64,000 nt of DNA. It comes from Sphingomonadales bacterium EhC05 (lineage in GTDB: Bacteria; Pseudomonadota; Alphaproteobacteria; Sphingomonadales; Sphingomonadaceae). Location: contig LXYP01000028.1 of assembly GCA_001650955.1 (NCBI GenBank), positions 82,162-146,161 on the forward strand, in the 5' to 3' direction. The notes beneath the pieces are model-generated. The model did not search any database, was not told the origin of the DNA, and saw only the letters and a program-made list of their open reading frames with translations. Positions 22,900 through 32,926 of this stretch are shown piece by piece. Numbering within the stretch: position 1 is the first letter of the stretch; the number at the start of each line of letters is the position of its first letter. A program made the translations under genes and the position numbers.

Positions 22900-25800
22900 T
22901 CATTTTCTGCTACGTCCCTTTGGGTCATACTCAGCATGAAGATGATTATTCTCAGGATTCCTACGGTCCGTCTCAAACGCCACATCATAATCTGGTCCAA
23001 GGCGCGCGCTCACACCGCGCGCCAAGGCGCGACCCTGCGTAACGGTGATATTATTTCCTCTAAAGTCTAGCGCCTTGCCGTCAGGATGAAGTGATCCTGG
23101 CTTATGAGTTCGATCCTGAGCCGACGTAACTGTCCTTGGCGATAATCCTAAGCGCTGAGTTTCTTGAGCAACGGCAGAAATAGCTGGAGCCATCCGAGAA
23201 TCTAAAGTGGTAACATTAGTGCCGGGCTTGATGGACATGCCTTTATCCCGGATGTAGCCAGTAGCGTTGAAACTTGAGGCATTGCCGGGGCCGTTCGACG
23301 AATTGCCTCGCTCGAATAACGGCCCGAATATTGGCATAGTCTCGCCAATCGATAAATTTTGAGCATTAGCCGAACCGGTAAACATCGCTTCGCCGCGGCG
23401 ATGGAGATCCCCGTTGCTAAAGTTTGTGTCGAATTGATGAGCATCCATCCGTTCGTTCGCTCCCTCGATCCTGTCGCCAACAAGACTGGTAAGAGCGGCG
23501 TCGCGGGAGTCTGATCTCACGTTAACTGCCGGTCCAGAATTCGTCACCACGCCAACTTGACCGCTACCCCACCCTTTAACGTCTCCTGCAGGCTGCGCGA
23601 TACCAGACGAAGGCATCGGTCCGATCGGACCCAAATCATTACGCATATCCTCGACGAATGAGCTGCGAAAACGCTCCTCCAGAACATTCCTCGTTTGCCG
23701 CTGGCGATCGTTCAGATCGACATCGCGCATCCAGGTTTCATAGCCGCTGTCGCGCAGACCTTCATTGCGGGCAAGCTCTCCAGCAGCGAAGTTTTGCCAA
23801 TTCTGGCTATAATCACGCGACGTTTGAAAACCGCCTGATTCAATATCACTAACTTGCCTTTCGTAGCGTTTACCAACCTCCTCGAGCCTACCAGCTTCAA
23901 GTGAATGCGAACGCGCCTCGGTAAGGCTGGCATCGCGGCGTTGAGACAGACCCTCCAACTCCGAGCTACCACTAGTTGAAACAGCGCGAGTGAAATTTTC
24001 TCGTGAATGCGTGGCATTGTCACTCGTGGACTCAGCATTGAGAAACGACAAACCTTTTGAAATTCGCTCACTAACGCTTTCACTTGACGAGCGATTGCGT
24101 GATTGCTGCGATAAAATATTTGCATCAATTCCGGCCTTCAAACCGGGGACCGGAGAACCAGCGCCCAAAGTCCCCTGCCCGTTCATATAGCTATAGCGTG
24201 AAAGCTCGTCAGCTGCCTTGCGATCAAAGCCATAATCGTTAACCAGAGTATCTGACCAGCTCCGAGTTAGATTTTGCGCTTGCGAAATAGCATCCTGAGT
24301 TTGCTGACCCAATATCGTTTCACTACCGCGCGAATTCTGCGCAGTCGTGAACAACTGCGCGCCAATTGTATTGGCGGCAGAAAGAGATTGGGAAGCCATT
24401 TCTCGTTGCTGGGTCGCCTGACTCTGGAATTCCCCGACCGTGCTACGCATTTCACCAACATTGGCCTGGGTAAGCGTCGGCTTCCACTCGAAACTCGATA
24501 TCGCGGGGTTTTGATTGGTAACGGTAGAACCATCGGCGTGTGTCGTTGACATAACACCATTGGCTTGACGATGTGCAAATGCAGGAGATCCGCTAGCGAA
24601 ATTAGGTTGGTTATTCCACTGGTTGCTTGCCTGCGTATTTATATTTTGGTTGGCAAGACTAGCATTGCCATAAGCGTAGTTACCCGTGGTAGCTTCACCT
24701 GCAGCAGCTTCGGCGGCATTCTGGCTTGGTGCTAGAAAGCTGGTTGCATGTCCGGCAATAGCCATCGCCCCGCGCGCCATACCGGCTGCAAGAAATGGAA
24801 TACTGGCTATCATATAACCAGCAAGAGAAGCCGTTTCATCGTTAACAGCGCCAATGCCGGCGAAATTTCCCAGCGTCATACCGCCGCCCGCGACCGCGTT
24901 GCCTGCAGAAAGGCCCCTCCCCATCATAATCATATGCAGGACAACATAGAGCGGTCCCCATGCCGCCAAATAAAAGAACCCGGTAACATAACCTCGAAGC
25001 GTGGAAACGCCTGTCTTAGGCATCAAAAAGAGCGGAAAGAGTACCGGGAACATTGCATAAAAAACAACGGTCAAAACGATATTGAGGATTGGAACCCATT
25101 TCATCGCGCCCTGAGCGAGCGCCGAATAAGTGTTGCGGGTCTGGATATCCGCTCTCGTTGCAGCGAAGCTGTCAATTGCAGCAGCGCCGGTCCCGCCAGC
25201 CATATCATCACGCGCTTGCATGAAAGCGTTTACCGCGAGGCTCTGGCGCATAATATCAAGCGCGTTAGAAGCATTCGACGTGAAGGCCTGATAGGTGACA
25301 GGAAGATCCGCAGACAACTTTGCTTGCGCGACCGCGTTAGCCATTCCAGGATAAAGTTGTTTAGCCCAGATAGGAGAGAAGGCATTGAGAAATTGCGTCC
25401 ATTGCGGCGTCAGAGCCGTGTACGCGTCCCGGCAAGTAATCACAGCATTTGAAGTCGTCCCGTCGCCGTTGCGCGTAATAAAGGTTTGAGCGCGAGCTGG
25501 ACTACCCGGACCGATATCGGCCCAGAGATTAGCAGATTTTGCGAGGCCATCCATAGACTTGAACCCGAGCATCACGTCGTAGAAAACGCAGCGTTTCATG
25601 TGTTCATTGATGTTCGCTGCAAATTCAGGGTCAGTGATCCGAATCTGGCGGGTCGCCTCCATCAGTTTAGAACCATAGATAATTCCATTGGTGGAATATT
25701 GCAGTTCGCTAGGCATTACGAAGACGGTTTCGGCCTCGGTTGTTAAATAATCTCCCACCTGGCTTGTGAAACTGGCGACTGCGCCAAGGCCTAACGGAAC

Positions 25801-26085
25801 ATTAGCAACTGTATTGGGCGCCAACCCGGGGTTTACCCTGTCCGTAACCTGAATCGTAACAGTGGGAACCATCAGGCACAGATAAATAAGAGTAGCTTGC
25901 AAAAACCAGTTGAACCACGCCCTCCAATCAAGACTGAAGGCAACGATAAGCAGAGTGTAAATGAGCCCCATGACCATGACCACGCGGATCATCGACTTAT
26001 ATCCGCCGCCGCCTGTCCATGCTGAAACAGCGTTTAGTACGTTGACGATATATTCGCCGCCGCCAATGGTGAAAAGCTCCAACAT
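22900..26085 (-). CDS. traG: TraG (F-type): mating-pair stabilisation protein with C-terminal M15-like peptidase domain
   Basis: A 1061-residue inner-membrane protein. The N-terminal 460 residues have several membrane helices (about 30-75 and 330-440) and the TraG-N pattern. A long Gln/Ser/Asn-rich helical periplasmic region follows (about 470-850). The last 110 residues are unusual: SLHPDGKALDF matches the H-x2-G-x-A-x-D zinc site of M15 peptidases, and NNHLHAEYD supplies the HxH motif. In F, TraG stabilises mating pairs and its C-terminus acts in entry exclusion. Here the end looks like a peptidoglycan-cleaving domain. It is downstream of traH by 15 bases. Confidence 0.88.
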   Translation of the reverse strand: MLELFTIGGGEYIVNVLNAVSAWTGGGGYKSMIRVVMVMGLIYTLLIVAFSLDWRAWFNWFLQATLIYLCLMVPTVTIQVTDRVNPGLAPNTVANVPLGLGAVASFTSQVGDYLTTEAETVFVMPSELQYSTNGIIYGSKLMEATRQIRITDPEFAANINEHMKRCVFYDVMLGFKSMDGLAKSANLWADIGPGSPARAQTFITRNGDGTTSNAVITCRDAYTALTPQWTQFLNAFSPIWAKQLYPGMANAVAQAKLSADLPVTYQAFTSNASNALDIMRQSLAVNAFMQARDDMAGGTGAAAIDSFAATRADIQTRNTYSALAQGAMKWVPILNIVLTVVFYAMFPVLFPLFLMPKTGVSTLRGYVTGFFYLAAWGPLYVVLHMIMMGRGLSAGNAVAGGGMTLGNFAGIGAVNDETASLAGYMIASIPFLAAGMARGAMAIAGHATSFLAPSQNAAEAAAGEATTGNYAYGNASLANQNINTQASNQWNNQPNFASGSPAFAHRQANGVMSTTHADGSTVTNQNPAISSFEWKPTLTQANVGEMRSTVGEFQSQATQQREMASQSLSAANTIGAQLFTTAQNSRGSETILGQQTQDAISQAQNLTRSWSDTLVNDYGFDRKAADELSRYSYMNGQGTLGAGSPVPGLKAGIDANILSQQSRNRSSSESVSERISKGLSFLNAESTSDNATHSRENFTRAVSTSGSSELEGLSQRRDASLTEARSHSLEAGRLEEVGKRYERQVSDIESGGFQTSRDYSQNWQNFAAGELARNEGLRDSGYETWMRDVDLNDRQRQTRNVLEERFRSSFVEDMRNDLGPIGPMPSSGIAQPAGDVKGWGSGQVGVVTNSGPAVNVRSDSRDAALTSLVGDRIEGANERMDAHQFDTNFSNGDLHRRGEAMFTGSANAQNLSIGETMPIFGPLFERGNSSNGPGNASSFNATGYIRDKGMSIKPGTNVTTLDSRMAPAISAVAQETQRLGLSPRTVTSAQDRTHKPGSLHPDGKALDFRGNNITVTQGRALARGVSARLGPDYDVAFETDRRNPENNHLHAEYDPKGRSRK

Positions 26086-26100
26086 GCCGCTTGCCCTTTC

Positions 26101-27567
26101 TTAGCGAAGACCCTGAGAATTCAAACCGCGTGAGAAATTAAGTGCAGCTGACATGCCGGGTGACATCGAGTTCTGAAGTGTTGATTCAAGCGCGATCGTT
26201 CGATCAATGACGCGCATTGTAACCTCTACCCGCGCCGAATTTCTTACTTCGCGCTGGGCGAATTTAGTACGCACCCCTTGAACCTGAGCGGCCCATGCCG
26301 CCGCACTATCTTGATCGGCCTTCACCAGACCAACTTTTGCCATGTCAAACTTACCTAAAACATCATTCAAAATTGCTTGGAGCAGATCGATCGATGTTAT
26401 TTCTGACACAGCATCGATCTCTCCAGTGCCAACAATATCGGTCCGGGCAGCAGTCTGTACCGCGAGGATTTTATAAAGGGGTAATGATGCCACATTGAGC
26501 AACGTCTTTTCAGCATCACCAATCGCTGTATCATTCTTGATTGCCGTCGCCATCGAGAGAATGAGGGCTTTAACCTTAGGACGGATTGCTTGGGAGGCCG
26601 GGATATTCATATTTTGCGTAGTAACTTCCAGACATTTATCTGAGTCCACGCATTTCAGGATTTTGACCGTATTGCCGCCTTGCGTTCCATCCAGAAGCGC
26701 TTCGACTATGGAATCATCGCCCGGACCGTGCTTATCAATGATAGAACCTTTGGTTGGATCGTCCGATACTTGGGTGACAACCGTACCAACGATCGTCATA
26801 ACCATTTCCTTAAACTCCTGATCATAACCAGCAAATTGAGGAGCCTTATTCAGAATATCCCAAGTGAAATTGTGATCCTGCCCCACTAGCTGCATTTCCA
26901 TTTCAGGATTAGTATTAGCGGCCAAAGTCTCTTTACGTTTGCCGCCATTATTGCAGCCCTGACGGCTTGCGGCCCAATCTGAAAAAATACCGTCATTGCC
27001 GACAGCTTCGCAAATTGTACTTTGCGTCGTATCCATGACTGGCCAGAGACCGCCAACCAGCCCTTGGGCCGTCTCACAACTCGAAATATTCATCTGGTTG
27101 AGCTGTTGAACCTTCTGGCTCATATCCTTGATAACACCGCTGATCTGAGGCGATATGGCATCGATGGCCAACTGGAAGGCAAAACCAATTGCGTTATTAG
27201 CAGTGGCCTTGAGCATGGCCACCAACTCCGCCGTGTTTATGAAACTGAAACTACCAGCAAATAAATCGATGCCACCACAACCAGCACGCGCACCTGGCAA
27301 CTGCAGATTAAACGGTTGGACTGACTTTTGAGGAAAACGGGTCCAAACATTACCGCCTGAATAATAGCCAGCAGATTGACCTTGAAAGGCAGATGGGCCG
27401 GTAATATTCGCCCGAGCGCCTGCATCATCAAAATAGCTCTGCATTTCGTCGCCAACAGACGCAGACGCCGGCGTTATCACGCTAAGATTCACCACAGCTG
27501 TGATCGCGAGAAACCAACGGGACTTATGTAAAATCCGCCGCGATATTGCAAATATTTTGGTAGTCAT
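26101..27567 (-). CDS. traH: TraH: F-type conjugal pilus assembly protein
   Basis: A 488-residue exported protein with a signal sequence ending near residue 37. The TraH-typical segments are visible: AGCGGIDLFAGSFSFI near 97-112, SSCETAQGLVGG near 162, then a helical C-terminus. In F, TraH is a periplasmic/outer-membrane protein needed for pilus extension, interacting with TraF, TraW and TrbI. Its ATG overlaps the traF stop by one base (TAATG). Confidence 0.92.
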   Translation of the reverse strand: MTTKIFAISRRILHKSRWFLAITAVVNLSVITPASASVGDEMQSYFDDAGARANITGPSAFQGQSAGYYSGGNVWTRFPQKSVQPFNLQLPGARAGCGGIDLFAGSFSFINTAELVAMLKATANNAIGFAFQLAIDAISPQISGVIKDMSQKVQQLNQMNISSCETAQGLVGGLWPVMDTTQSTICEAVGNDGIFSDWAASRQGCNNGGKRKETLAANTNPEMEMQLVGQDHNFTWDILNKAPQFAGYDQEFKEMVMTIVGTVVTQVSDDPTKGSIIDKHGPGDDSIVEALLDGTQGGNTVKILKCVDSDKCLEVTTQNMNIPASQAIRPKVKALILSMATAIKNDTAIGDAEKTLLNVASLPLYKILAVQTAARTDIVGTGEIDAVSEITSIDLLQAILNDVLGKFDMAKVGLVKADQDSAAAWAAQVQGVRTKFAQREVRNSARVEVTMRVIDRTIALESTLQNSMSPGMSAALNFSRGLNSQGLR

Positions 27568-28442
27568 TAGAAATCACTCCCTGGCTTGGTTTTGGTCAAA
27601 ACAAAGATACGGTCCATAATTTCGTCTGCAGCCATGAGGCCTGTTCCAATAGGAATAGGACGCTTGGTAAGAGTGTCGAAAAGGACAAGAGCAGGAGTTG
27701 CGTTGCCGGGAAGGCCCATCCGGGCGCGCTGGCCGCTATCCACAACGTAATTAGGGAATACGCGATTAGGGCCACCGTCCATTGACACGGCCACAACCGA
27801 GAGACGATTACTATCGCTTACCGACTTGAGAATAGGCGCTTGGATCTCGCAGGCAGAACAGGACTGAGCATAAAAATAGTAAACACCATAGCGCTGCGAG
27901 AGCCGCGCCATTGCGGCATTTCTATCAGCCTTGCGGTTATCAATCCATGCCCGTTTGCCTATGGTAGAAACAGGGCGTTGAAGAGTATAATCGTCTTGGG
28001 GATTTTGCCACAATGCTCGCTGCCACACATCGGCAAATGTAGATGATCTATCAAGCTGCTCGCGCTGAAAACGGATATAAGCAAGAACATTGGCTTCAGT
28101 TGGCTCCAAGATCGCCTGAGCCTTCAATTCGTCGAGCTGTTTACCGATCTCTTTGAGCTGCGCGTCAGCAGAAATTTGCGGCGGGGGAGCGGAAGCGGGG
28201 CTAGCAGGCTTTGCTTTTGGTTTATCACAGTAAAACCAGCTTCCAAGTTTACGGCGGCAGTAAAGATCACTCTCTCCGCCTTCTTGATCATAAATGCCTT
28301 TATCGCGCCCGGTGCTAGTAGATACCGGTGCTGAATCGTCCATAGATGGGCGTTCTTGATATGATGTGTTTTGCGCGATTGCCGGGACCGGCGCAAATGA
28401 AAGCAAAAGGCTTGCAATTACGCTCAAATATTTAATCTTCAT
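27567..28442 (-). CDS. traF: TraF: thioredoxin-fold pilus assembly protein
   Basis: A 291-residue periplasmic protein. The signal peptide ends PAIAQ near residue 24, and the C-terminal thioredoxin-like domain has YYFYAQSCSACEIQAPIL near 190-207. F TraF lacks the CxxC pair, whereas this one keeps C-S-A-C, so it may be redox-active. It works with TraH and TraW in pilus assembly. It overlaps the upstream hypothetical gene by 11 bases. Confidence 0.9.
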   Translation of the reverse strand: MKIKYLSVIASLLLSFAPVPAIAQNTSYQERPSMDDSAPVSTSTGRDKGIYDQEGGESDLYCRRKLGSWFYCDKPKAKPASPASAPPPQISADAQLKEIGKQLDELKAQAILEPTEANVLAYIRFQREQLDRSSTFADVWQRALWQNPQDDYTLQRPVSTIGKRAWIDNRKADRNAAMARLSQRYGVYYFYAQSCSACEIQAPILKSVSDSNRLSVVAVSMDGGPNRVFPNYVVDSGQRARMGLPGNATPALVLFDTLTKRPIPIGTGLMAADEIMDRIFVLTKTKPGSDF

Positions 28443-28806
28443 CGGACTGATCCTCCTTCACAATACTGACATCGAGGAGCTTCCCGACATCAAAAAAATA
28501 ACGATCACGGAACAACAATTGGACAATGCCATGAGCAGCGAATTCAGCCTTTTCTCTAGCTTCCTCACCTACATGAAGACCCCGACCTTCATTCTTGAGC
28601 CAATCACGGTGCGACAAACGCCTGAGGGGAGATTTAAGATCATGTTCCGCTAATTTAACGCCAAACCAACGACCAATAGTCTTGGCTAATCGAGCCTGAT
28701 CAAGACCAGGACGACGTACACAGCAGATGACGACTGCCAGCTCCAAAACCGAAATGTCTGGAACCGGTGTAAAACTATCAAATGTCATCACCGAATTTTG
28801 GCTCAT
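28432..28806 (-). CDS. Hypothetical protein within the tra operon
   Basis: A 124-residue soluble protein without signal peptide. Helical segments around 18-45 and 60-85 (ELAVVICCVRRPGLDQARLA, then HRDWLKNEGRGLHV) suggest a winged-helix fold like PadR-type regulators, which is only a guess. It sits between traN and traF with a one-base overlap (TAATG), so it is translated with them. It has no counterpart in the F operon that I know. Confidence 0.6.
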   Translation of the reverse strand: MSQNSVMTFDSFTPVPDISVLELAVVICCVRRPGLDQARLAKTIGRWFGVKLAEHDLKSPLRRLSHRDWLKNEGRGLHVGEEAREKAEFAAHGIVQLLFRDRYFFDVGKLLDVSIVKEDQSDED

Positions 28807-30584
28807 TATGGCCCCCCTCTTGAATAATACGCCTGAATTTTTGCCTGAATATCAGTCATTGTTTCTGCCTCGTTTGGCAGTTTCGCAGCGTCCATGAATT
28901 CCTGATAAACTTCGGTAAAATCCATCACCGACAGATCAAGCGCAGCAAATTCATCGATAGTGAAACCAGAACATTCCGGCTCTTTGGGTGTTCCCCAACT
29001 CTTCGATAGCTGCTCCCTGCCCTGCTCTTGCAGCACCCGCGTCAGTTTCGATAAAAAGCAGCAGGACGTTCTTCGCTTGGTTGTGCAAATACCAAGAAAT
29101 TTTTTCGAGCAGTAAGTGCCGAGCGTATGACAAAGTCCCATGCGTTCACGAACATCGAGTTCCTTCTCCGAAGCATCACACAGGAACAGCGTCAAAAATG
29201 GTGTCGCCAAACCGGCAATTGCTGTTGGGCCGCCTGCCAAAGCGGCAAAACCCGCAGCTGTCGGAATCAACCCAGAAACTTTGCCAGCACAACAGTTTAC
29301 GAGACCAAAAATAGGTTTATGACAGCTCATGGGATTGCCCTCGAAGAGCTTGTAATCAACTTCGCTAAATTCGCGATTTGCTTGAGCGAGCGCCTCCAGC
29401 CCGACAACAGCGTCCTTAAACTCGTCTGATGCCTCGCGTGTGACAGCCTCGCACTCTCCGCCAATGCAATAAACATCGCCGCCGCAAACAAATTGTTTTT
29501 CACCCGGAACAGCACCCGGAATTGGACAAATATATATATGCTCCTCGACCTGACAATCTCCCTGTTGAGGATCATCAAGGCAAACGCTCCGGGAGAATTG
29601 ACAGGCACTATTTGCGGCTAATTCTCCACAATCATTTCCGTCGAAAGTCCCCTGACACTGATATGATCGCTCCCATCTCCAACAAGGCTGAGTCACCTCA
29701 ACGCCATTGATCAATCGGGTCTGCGGTGAAGAATCAGTGCAAACTTGAACAGGATTAGAACAATTAGAATTCGCGGCGATTGAAGCACACTGCGTTTCAT
29801 TAGGGACCGCTGTTATATTACGAATTTGGCGCGGAGTAGGCACCGGTTCACCGGGGACCGGAGAATCACATTCTAGATTAAATATCTGAATTTGATCGGG
29901 CTCTGTGCAATTGTCTATCGTTCCCTGCAGACAAATATCATACCATTCAGAAGATACGATTCGACATATGCCTCCGATCACAGGCGTAAAAGTAGGATCA
30001 CAAACCTTCGGCGCACCGCGCCAACCGGTCTCTGAACATTGATAATCATAAACTGTTCGCTCGGTCGCTGTTACATCGAACGGAATCTCGCAGGTCTGTA
30101 TTTCGTCAATGATCCCCTTCCCGACATTGCAAGTGGCCTCAAAATTACCCGGTGACGATGTGGTCGGCGGAAGTTCTACGCACTGACCTGTTGTGCCATT
30201 AGGATCAACGCCTTGGACGTAGATAGAAGGATCTTCGTTAATGATCTCTCCGCGCTCTATCGTTTCATCTATTAGCTCGTCCGGGACACGAGGCCGGGTG
30301 GCGTCGCCATCTATTACAAGAACGGCAGCATCGTTATTACGAGCCGCTGATATACGGGCCGCTTCCAGAGCTGCTGGATTGTCAAGAAACTGCGTTTCTG
30401 GCGCATTTGGGCCATTGTAACCTGTTAAATTGTCAACCGCAGCGGAATCGTTATCAGCCAGATTTGCTGCACCATCTGCCAAACCCTGTGCGAAGGCTTT
30501 AGCATCGTCCCTCACATCTTGCTGAGCGGACGCAGGAGCAGACACAAAAGCCAAGCATATAATAGATGCGACTATACGTCTCAT
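28806..30584 (-). CDS. traN: TraN: mating-pair stabilisation outer-membrane protein
   Basis: A 592-residue protein with a signal peptide (about 1-20, ending ASAQ). It is very Cys-rich through residues 130-510, with repeats such as YQCSETGWRGAPKVC, YQCQGTFDGNDC and CSKKFLGICTTKRRTSCCFLSKL near the C-terminus; the latter is characteristic of TraN. TraN is an adhesin that contacts recipient outer-membrane proteins. The many disulfides fit the DsbC-like gene in the same operon. It overlaps trbC by four bases. Confidence 0.92.
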   Translation of the reverse strand: MRRIVASIICLAFVSAPASAQQDVRDDAKAFAQGLADGAANLADNDSAAVDNLTGYNGPNAPETQFLDNPAALEAARISAARNNDAAVLVIDGDATRPRVPDELIDETIERGEIINEDPSIYVQGVDPNGTTGQCVELPPTTSSPGNFEATCNVGKGIIDEIQTCEIPFDVTATERTVYDYQCSETGWRGAPKVCDPTFTPVIGGICRIVSSEWYDICLQGTIDNCTEPDQIQIFNLECDSPVPGEPVPTPRQIRNITAVPNETQCASIAANSNCSNPVQVCTDSSPQTRLINGVEVTQPCWRWERSYQCQGTFDGNDCGELAANSACQFSRSVCLDDPQQGDCQVEEHIYICPIPGAVPGEKQFVCGGDVYCIGGECEAVTREASDEFKDAVVGLEALAQANREFSEVDYKLFEGNPMSCHKPIFGLVNCCAGKVSGLIPTAAGFAALAGGPTAIAGLATPFLTLFLCDASEKELDVRERMGLCHTLGTYCSKKFLGICTTKRRTSCCFLSKLTRVLQEQGREQLSKSWGTPKEPECSGFTIDEFAALDLSVMDFTEVYQEFMDAAKLPNEAETMTDIQAKIQAYYSRGGP

Positions 30585-31315
30585 CCGCCTGCCCCGAGGC
30601 GGTTAAGAGCCGTTCCGGCGATGCGTGCGCCGGGACCGCCTCCAGTTGCGAAACTTTCAAGAACATAACGCACGGTTACATTACCAGACATTCTGTCATG
30701 CGGCGGAGGTGTAGTCCGGCAATCCAATCCATCGCAAAGATCGAAATCTGAGGAGACGACAACAAAGGCAGGGACAGTTTTTACATCAAAAGCCCTAAAG
30801 AGACGGGGATCAATGCCTAAAGATCCAGTTTCCTGACCAGGTTCGATAACTTTGGAGATACCTTGCTGGAAGGCCTTCATGGAGTTACCGGGGAAGCCCT
30901 GAAAAACTACCGCGCCGCCAGCCTTGCTAGTATCTCGAATAAGCGGCTTCAAACTTTCAGGCGGCATCGACAGGGATGCGAAAACAATAAATTGCGGCGC
31001 TTCGCCCGCAGGCATCTTGCCGGTTACATCGGCCATCATCTTATCTAGTTCAGTGGCTCCTTCAGCGTTGCCTTGCGCCTCCACATATTGCTGATGGTTA
31101 GACTCTCCGGATGCGACCGTTTGGCGGGCCTCTTCGGCCACTGCATCGCTCCGGCGCATGACATCATTGACAAACGCCTTCGCGTCGGCCGCGCTTTCGT
31201 CTGCCCTTTTCTGGATTGCTCCAAGATCAAGACCTTCAACGGTTTGAGCAAACACAACAGCGGCGCCGGACATGCCGAGTATTCCGCCAGCGATAAAGAG
31301 AGCTTTCCAGTTCAT
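30581..31315 (-). CDS. trbC: TrbC (F-type) pilus assembly protein
   Basis: A 244-residue exported protein. The signal anchor (about 3-24) is followed by a helical region and the TrbC domain: FIVFASLSMPPESLKPLIRD near 110-130, GAVVFQGFPGNSMKAF and AFDVKTVPAFVV. In F, TrbC is periplasmic, required for pilus assembly and often fused to TraW in other plasmids. The ATG at 31315 overlaps the traU stop (ATGA); the longer start at 31327 is less likely. Confidence 0.88.
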   Translation of the reverse strand: MNWKALFIAGGILGMSGAAVVFAQTVEGLDLGAIQKRADESAADAKAFVNDVMRRSDAVAEEARQTVASGESNHQQYVEAQGNAEGATELDKMMADVTGKMPAGEAPQFIVFASLSMPPESLKPLIRDTSKAGGAVVFQGFPGNSMKAFQQGISKVIEPGQETGSLGIDPRLFRAFDVKTVPAFVVVSSDFDLCDGLDCRTTPPPHDRMSGNVTVRYVLESFATGGGPGARIAGTALNRLGAGG

Positions 31316-32352
31316 AACGCGCAACAATTCCTTTTACGCCAGACGAGATATCCAAAATCCTCGCCAACGACGGGCCACACCCGGCCAACGCCGGGTTTCA
31401 AATCGGAAGCACCGATAGGAGCGCAGGCGTACCTGCCTTTGACCATCGGGGAAGGATTGACCATCTGCAGACGATATTGCTGCTTTTTCATGATGGGCAT
31501 GGGGTATTTTTTGCACAATCCTTCTTTCCCCATCGTCCCCCACGCAAGAAATTGACGGTGCATTTTATAAGCCATGCGCGAAGCAGCGAGCCGCGATGAC
31601 TGTATCGGATTGAGATGGCTAGCGACGTTGCCGTTGAGTGGATACATTGATCCCTGACAACCAGCACACCAGAACAAAGGATCAATGGGACGGCTAACGG
31701 TTGAGGCCACACAATCTGCGGCACAAGCTAAAGTAGCAACAGGGTTTGCGAAAACAGCCGCTTCCGGATTGATCAACATCGTAAGCGTATCATCCTGCCA
31801 AAGCGGATCAATTTCAGTTACATACGCAATATCGAAGCTGGACTGCTCCAAACAAAGAAAGTCGGTCACAATTTCCATCCAATAGAGCAACGGATAAATG
31901 TACCAGTGGGCGTGCCATTTTGCGGTGTTCTGACCTGCCCCACCAAGCTGATTAGTAGTTGCATAAGTGCCGCGGCCAATATTGAAACCGGGGCTTATTT
32001 TGACACCACCAAGATTTGGAAAACACCAAGGCTTGGTAGTCACATCGACAAGCCGAACAGGCTCCCAGAAACCCACAGCAATCCCAATACGCGGAAGGGG
32101 CGATCCGCAGGCGCAAATAGGAAGGGTGGGATTATTATCCGTATCCGGGCGCCCGCTTGGCCATATCTTCAGCCCGCCGACTGAAAGCGGGAACAAGCAG
32201 CTCCAACACACATCGGTAATAGGATTGACGAATTTTCCGGTACAAGACCCAGGCACATCATCTGCCCGTGCCGGTGCGGATCCCATTACGAAGGCTGTAA
32301 TTACTATTACAACCAACATTTGCCAAATGCGTTTAAAAGAAGACGTTTTCAC
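31312..32352 (-). CDS. traU: TraU: conjugal DNA-transfer protein
   Basis: A 346-residue exported protein with a signal ending near residue 30 (APARAD). It has the Cys-rich TraU pattern: DVCWSCLFPLSVGG, PICACGSPLPRIGIAVGFWEP, WCFPNLGG, then FWCAGCQGSMYPL. TraU acts in DNA transfer rather than pilus building in F. It overlaps both neighbours by four bases. Confidence 0.93.
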   Translation of the reverse strand: MKTSSFKRIWQMLVVIVITAFVMGSAPARADDVPGSCTGKFVNPITDVCWSCLFPLSVGGLKIWPSGRPDTDNNPTLPICACGSPLPRIGIAVGFWEPVRLVDVTTKPWCFPNLGGVKISPGFNIGRGTYATTNQLGGAGQNTAKWHAHWYIYPLLYWMEIVTDFLCLEQSSFDIAYVTEIDPLWQDDTLTMLINPEAAVFANPVATLACAADCVASTVSRPIDPLFWCAGCQGSMYPLNGNVASHLNPIQSSRLAASRMAYKMHRQFLAWGTMGKEGLCKKYPMPIMKKQQYRLQMVNPSPMVKGRYACAPIGASDLKPGVGRVWPVVGEDFGYLVWRKRNCCAL

Positions 32353-32636
32353 GATTCATTCCCTTCCCGCTCTGCGTCACGGTCAACCAACCAGGCATCA
32401 TCAATCCGGATTTTTCTGTAAAAGAACAAAGATCCCGAACACGCAGCGATTAACAAAAGAACGAGGAGGCAAGCGCCAGCACCGGCGCGGCCAAAAACAG
32501 CAGCAACAACTTCTATCGCTAAAATCCCAATGACGGTTGCGCCAGCGGATCCAATAAAGACAAACCGTAGGCGTCTCATAAAAACCGTTTCAGGAGCGGC
32601 AAGCGGCGTACCGAATATTTGCTCTGCCCAATTCAT
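32349..32636 (-). CDS. Small two-helix membrane protein in the tra operon (1)
   Basis: A 95-residue protein with hydrophobic segments near 28-49 and 55-73 and a charged C-terminus rich in Asp, Glu and Arg. It overlaps traU and the preceding small gene by four bases each (ATGA type). No known F gene matches by sequence. Confidence 0.65.
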   Translation of the reverse strand: MNWAEQIFGTPLAAPETVFMRRLRFVFIGSAGATVIGILAIEVVAAVFGRAGAGACLLVLLLIAACSGSLFFYRKIRIDDAWLVDRDAEREGNES

Positions 32637-32926
32637 TGATCGCGCGCTTTCAATTCAATCAACGCCATCCTCGACCAATAAAAAAACTGCCCCAAAACAA
32701 GCGCAGCAAACGCAAAACTACCCGCGACGAGAAGATGAATCACATTTCTTGGCTGCGGCGGCGAGGCGATAACTCCAACAAAGACCGCAAAGAAAATGCC
32801 GAGAGCTGCCACGTTCAAGCACGCAAATAAAACCAATGCTGGAACATGCCAGCGAGGACGTGCTTGTGCATAATCTAGCTTATGCTCGAGAGAGTGAGCA
32901 ATCCCAGGCACAGGTGCCCTAGGCAT
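32633..32926 (-). CDS. Small two-helix membrane protein in the tra operon (2)
   Basis: A 97-residue protein starting at the ATG at 32926, which overlaps the previous stop by eight bases. Membrane helices are near 30-52 and 63-82; the N-terminus is Pro/Arg-rich. The longer frame starting at 32995 would run deep into the neighbouring gene. No family is recognised. Confidence 0.6.
   Translation of the reverse strand: MPRAPVPGIAHSLEHKLDYAQARPRWHVPALVLFACLNVAALGIFFAVFVGVIASPPQPRNVIHLLVAGSFAFAALVLGQFFYWSRMALIELKARDQ

Noticed and set aside
24748..25452. 234-residue plus-strand frame inside traG
   Set aside because: Antisense shadow; no family match, basic and Arg/Ser-rich composition, no ribosome-binding site.
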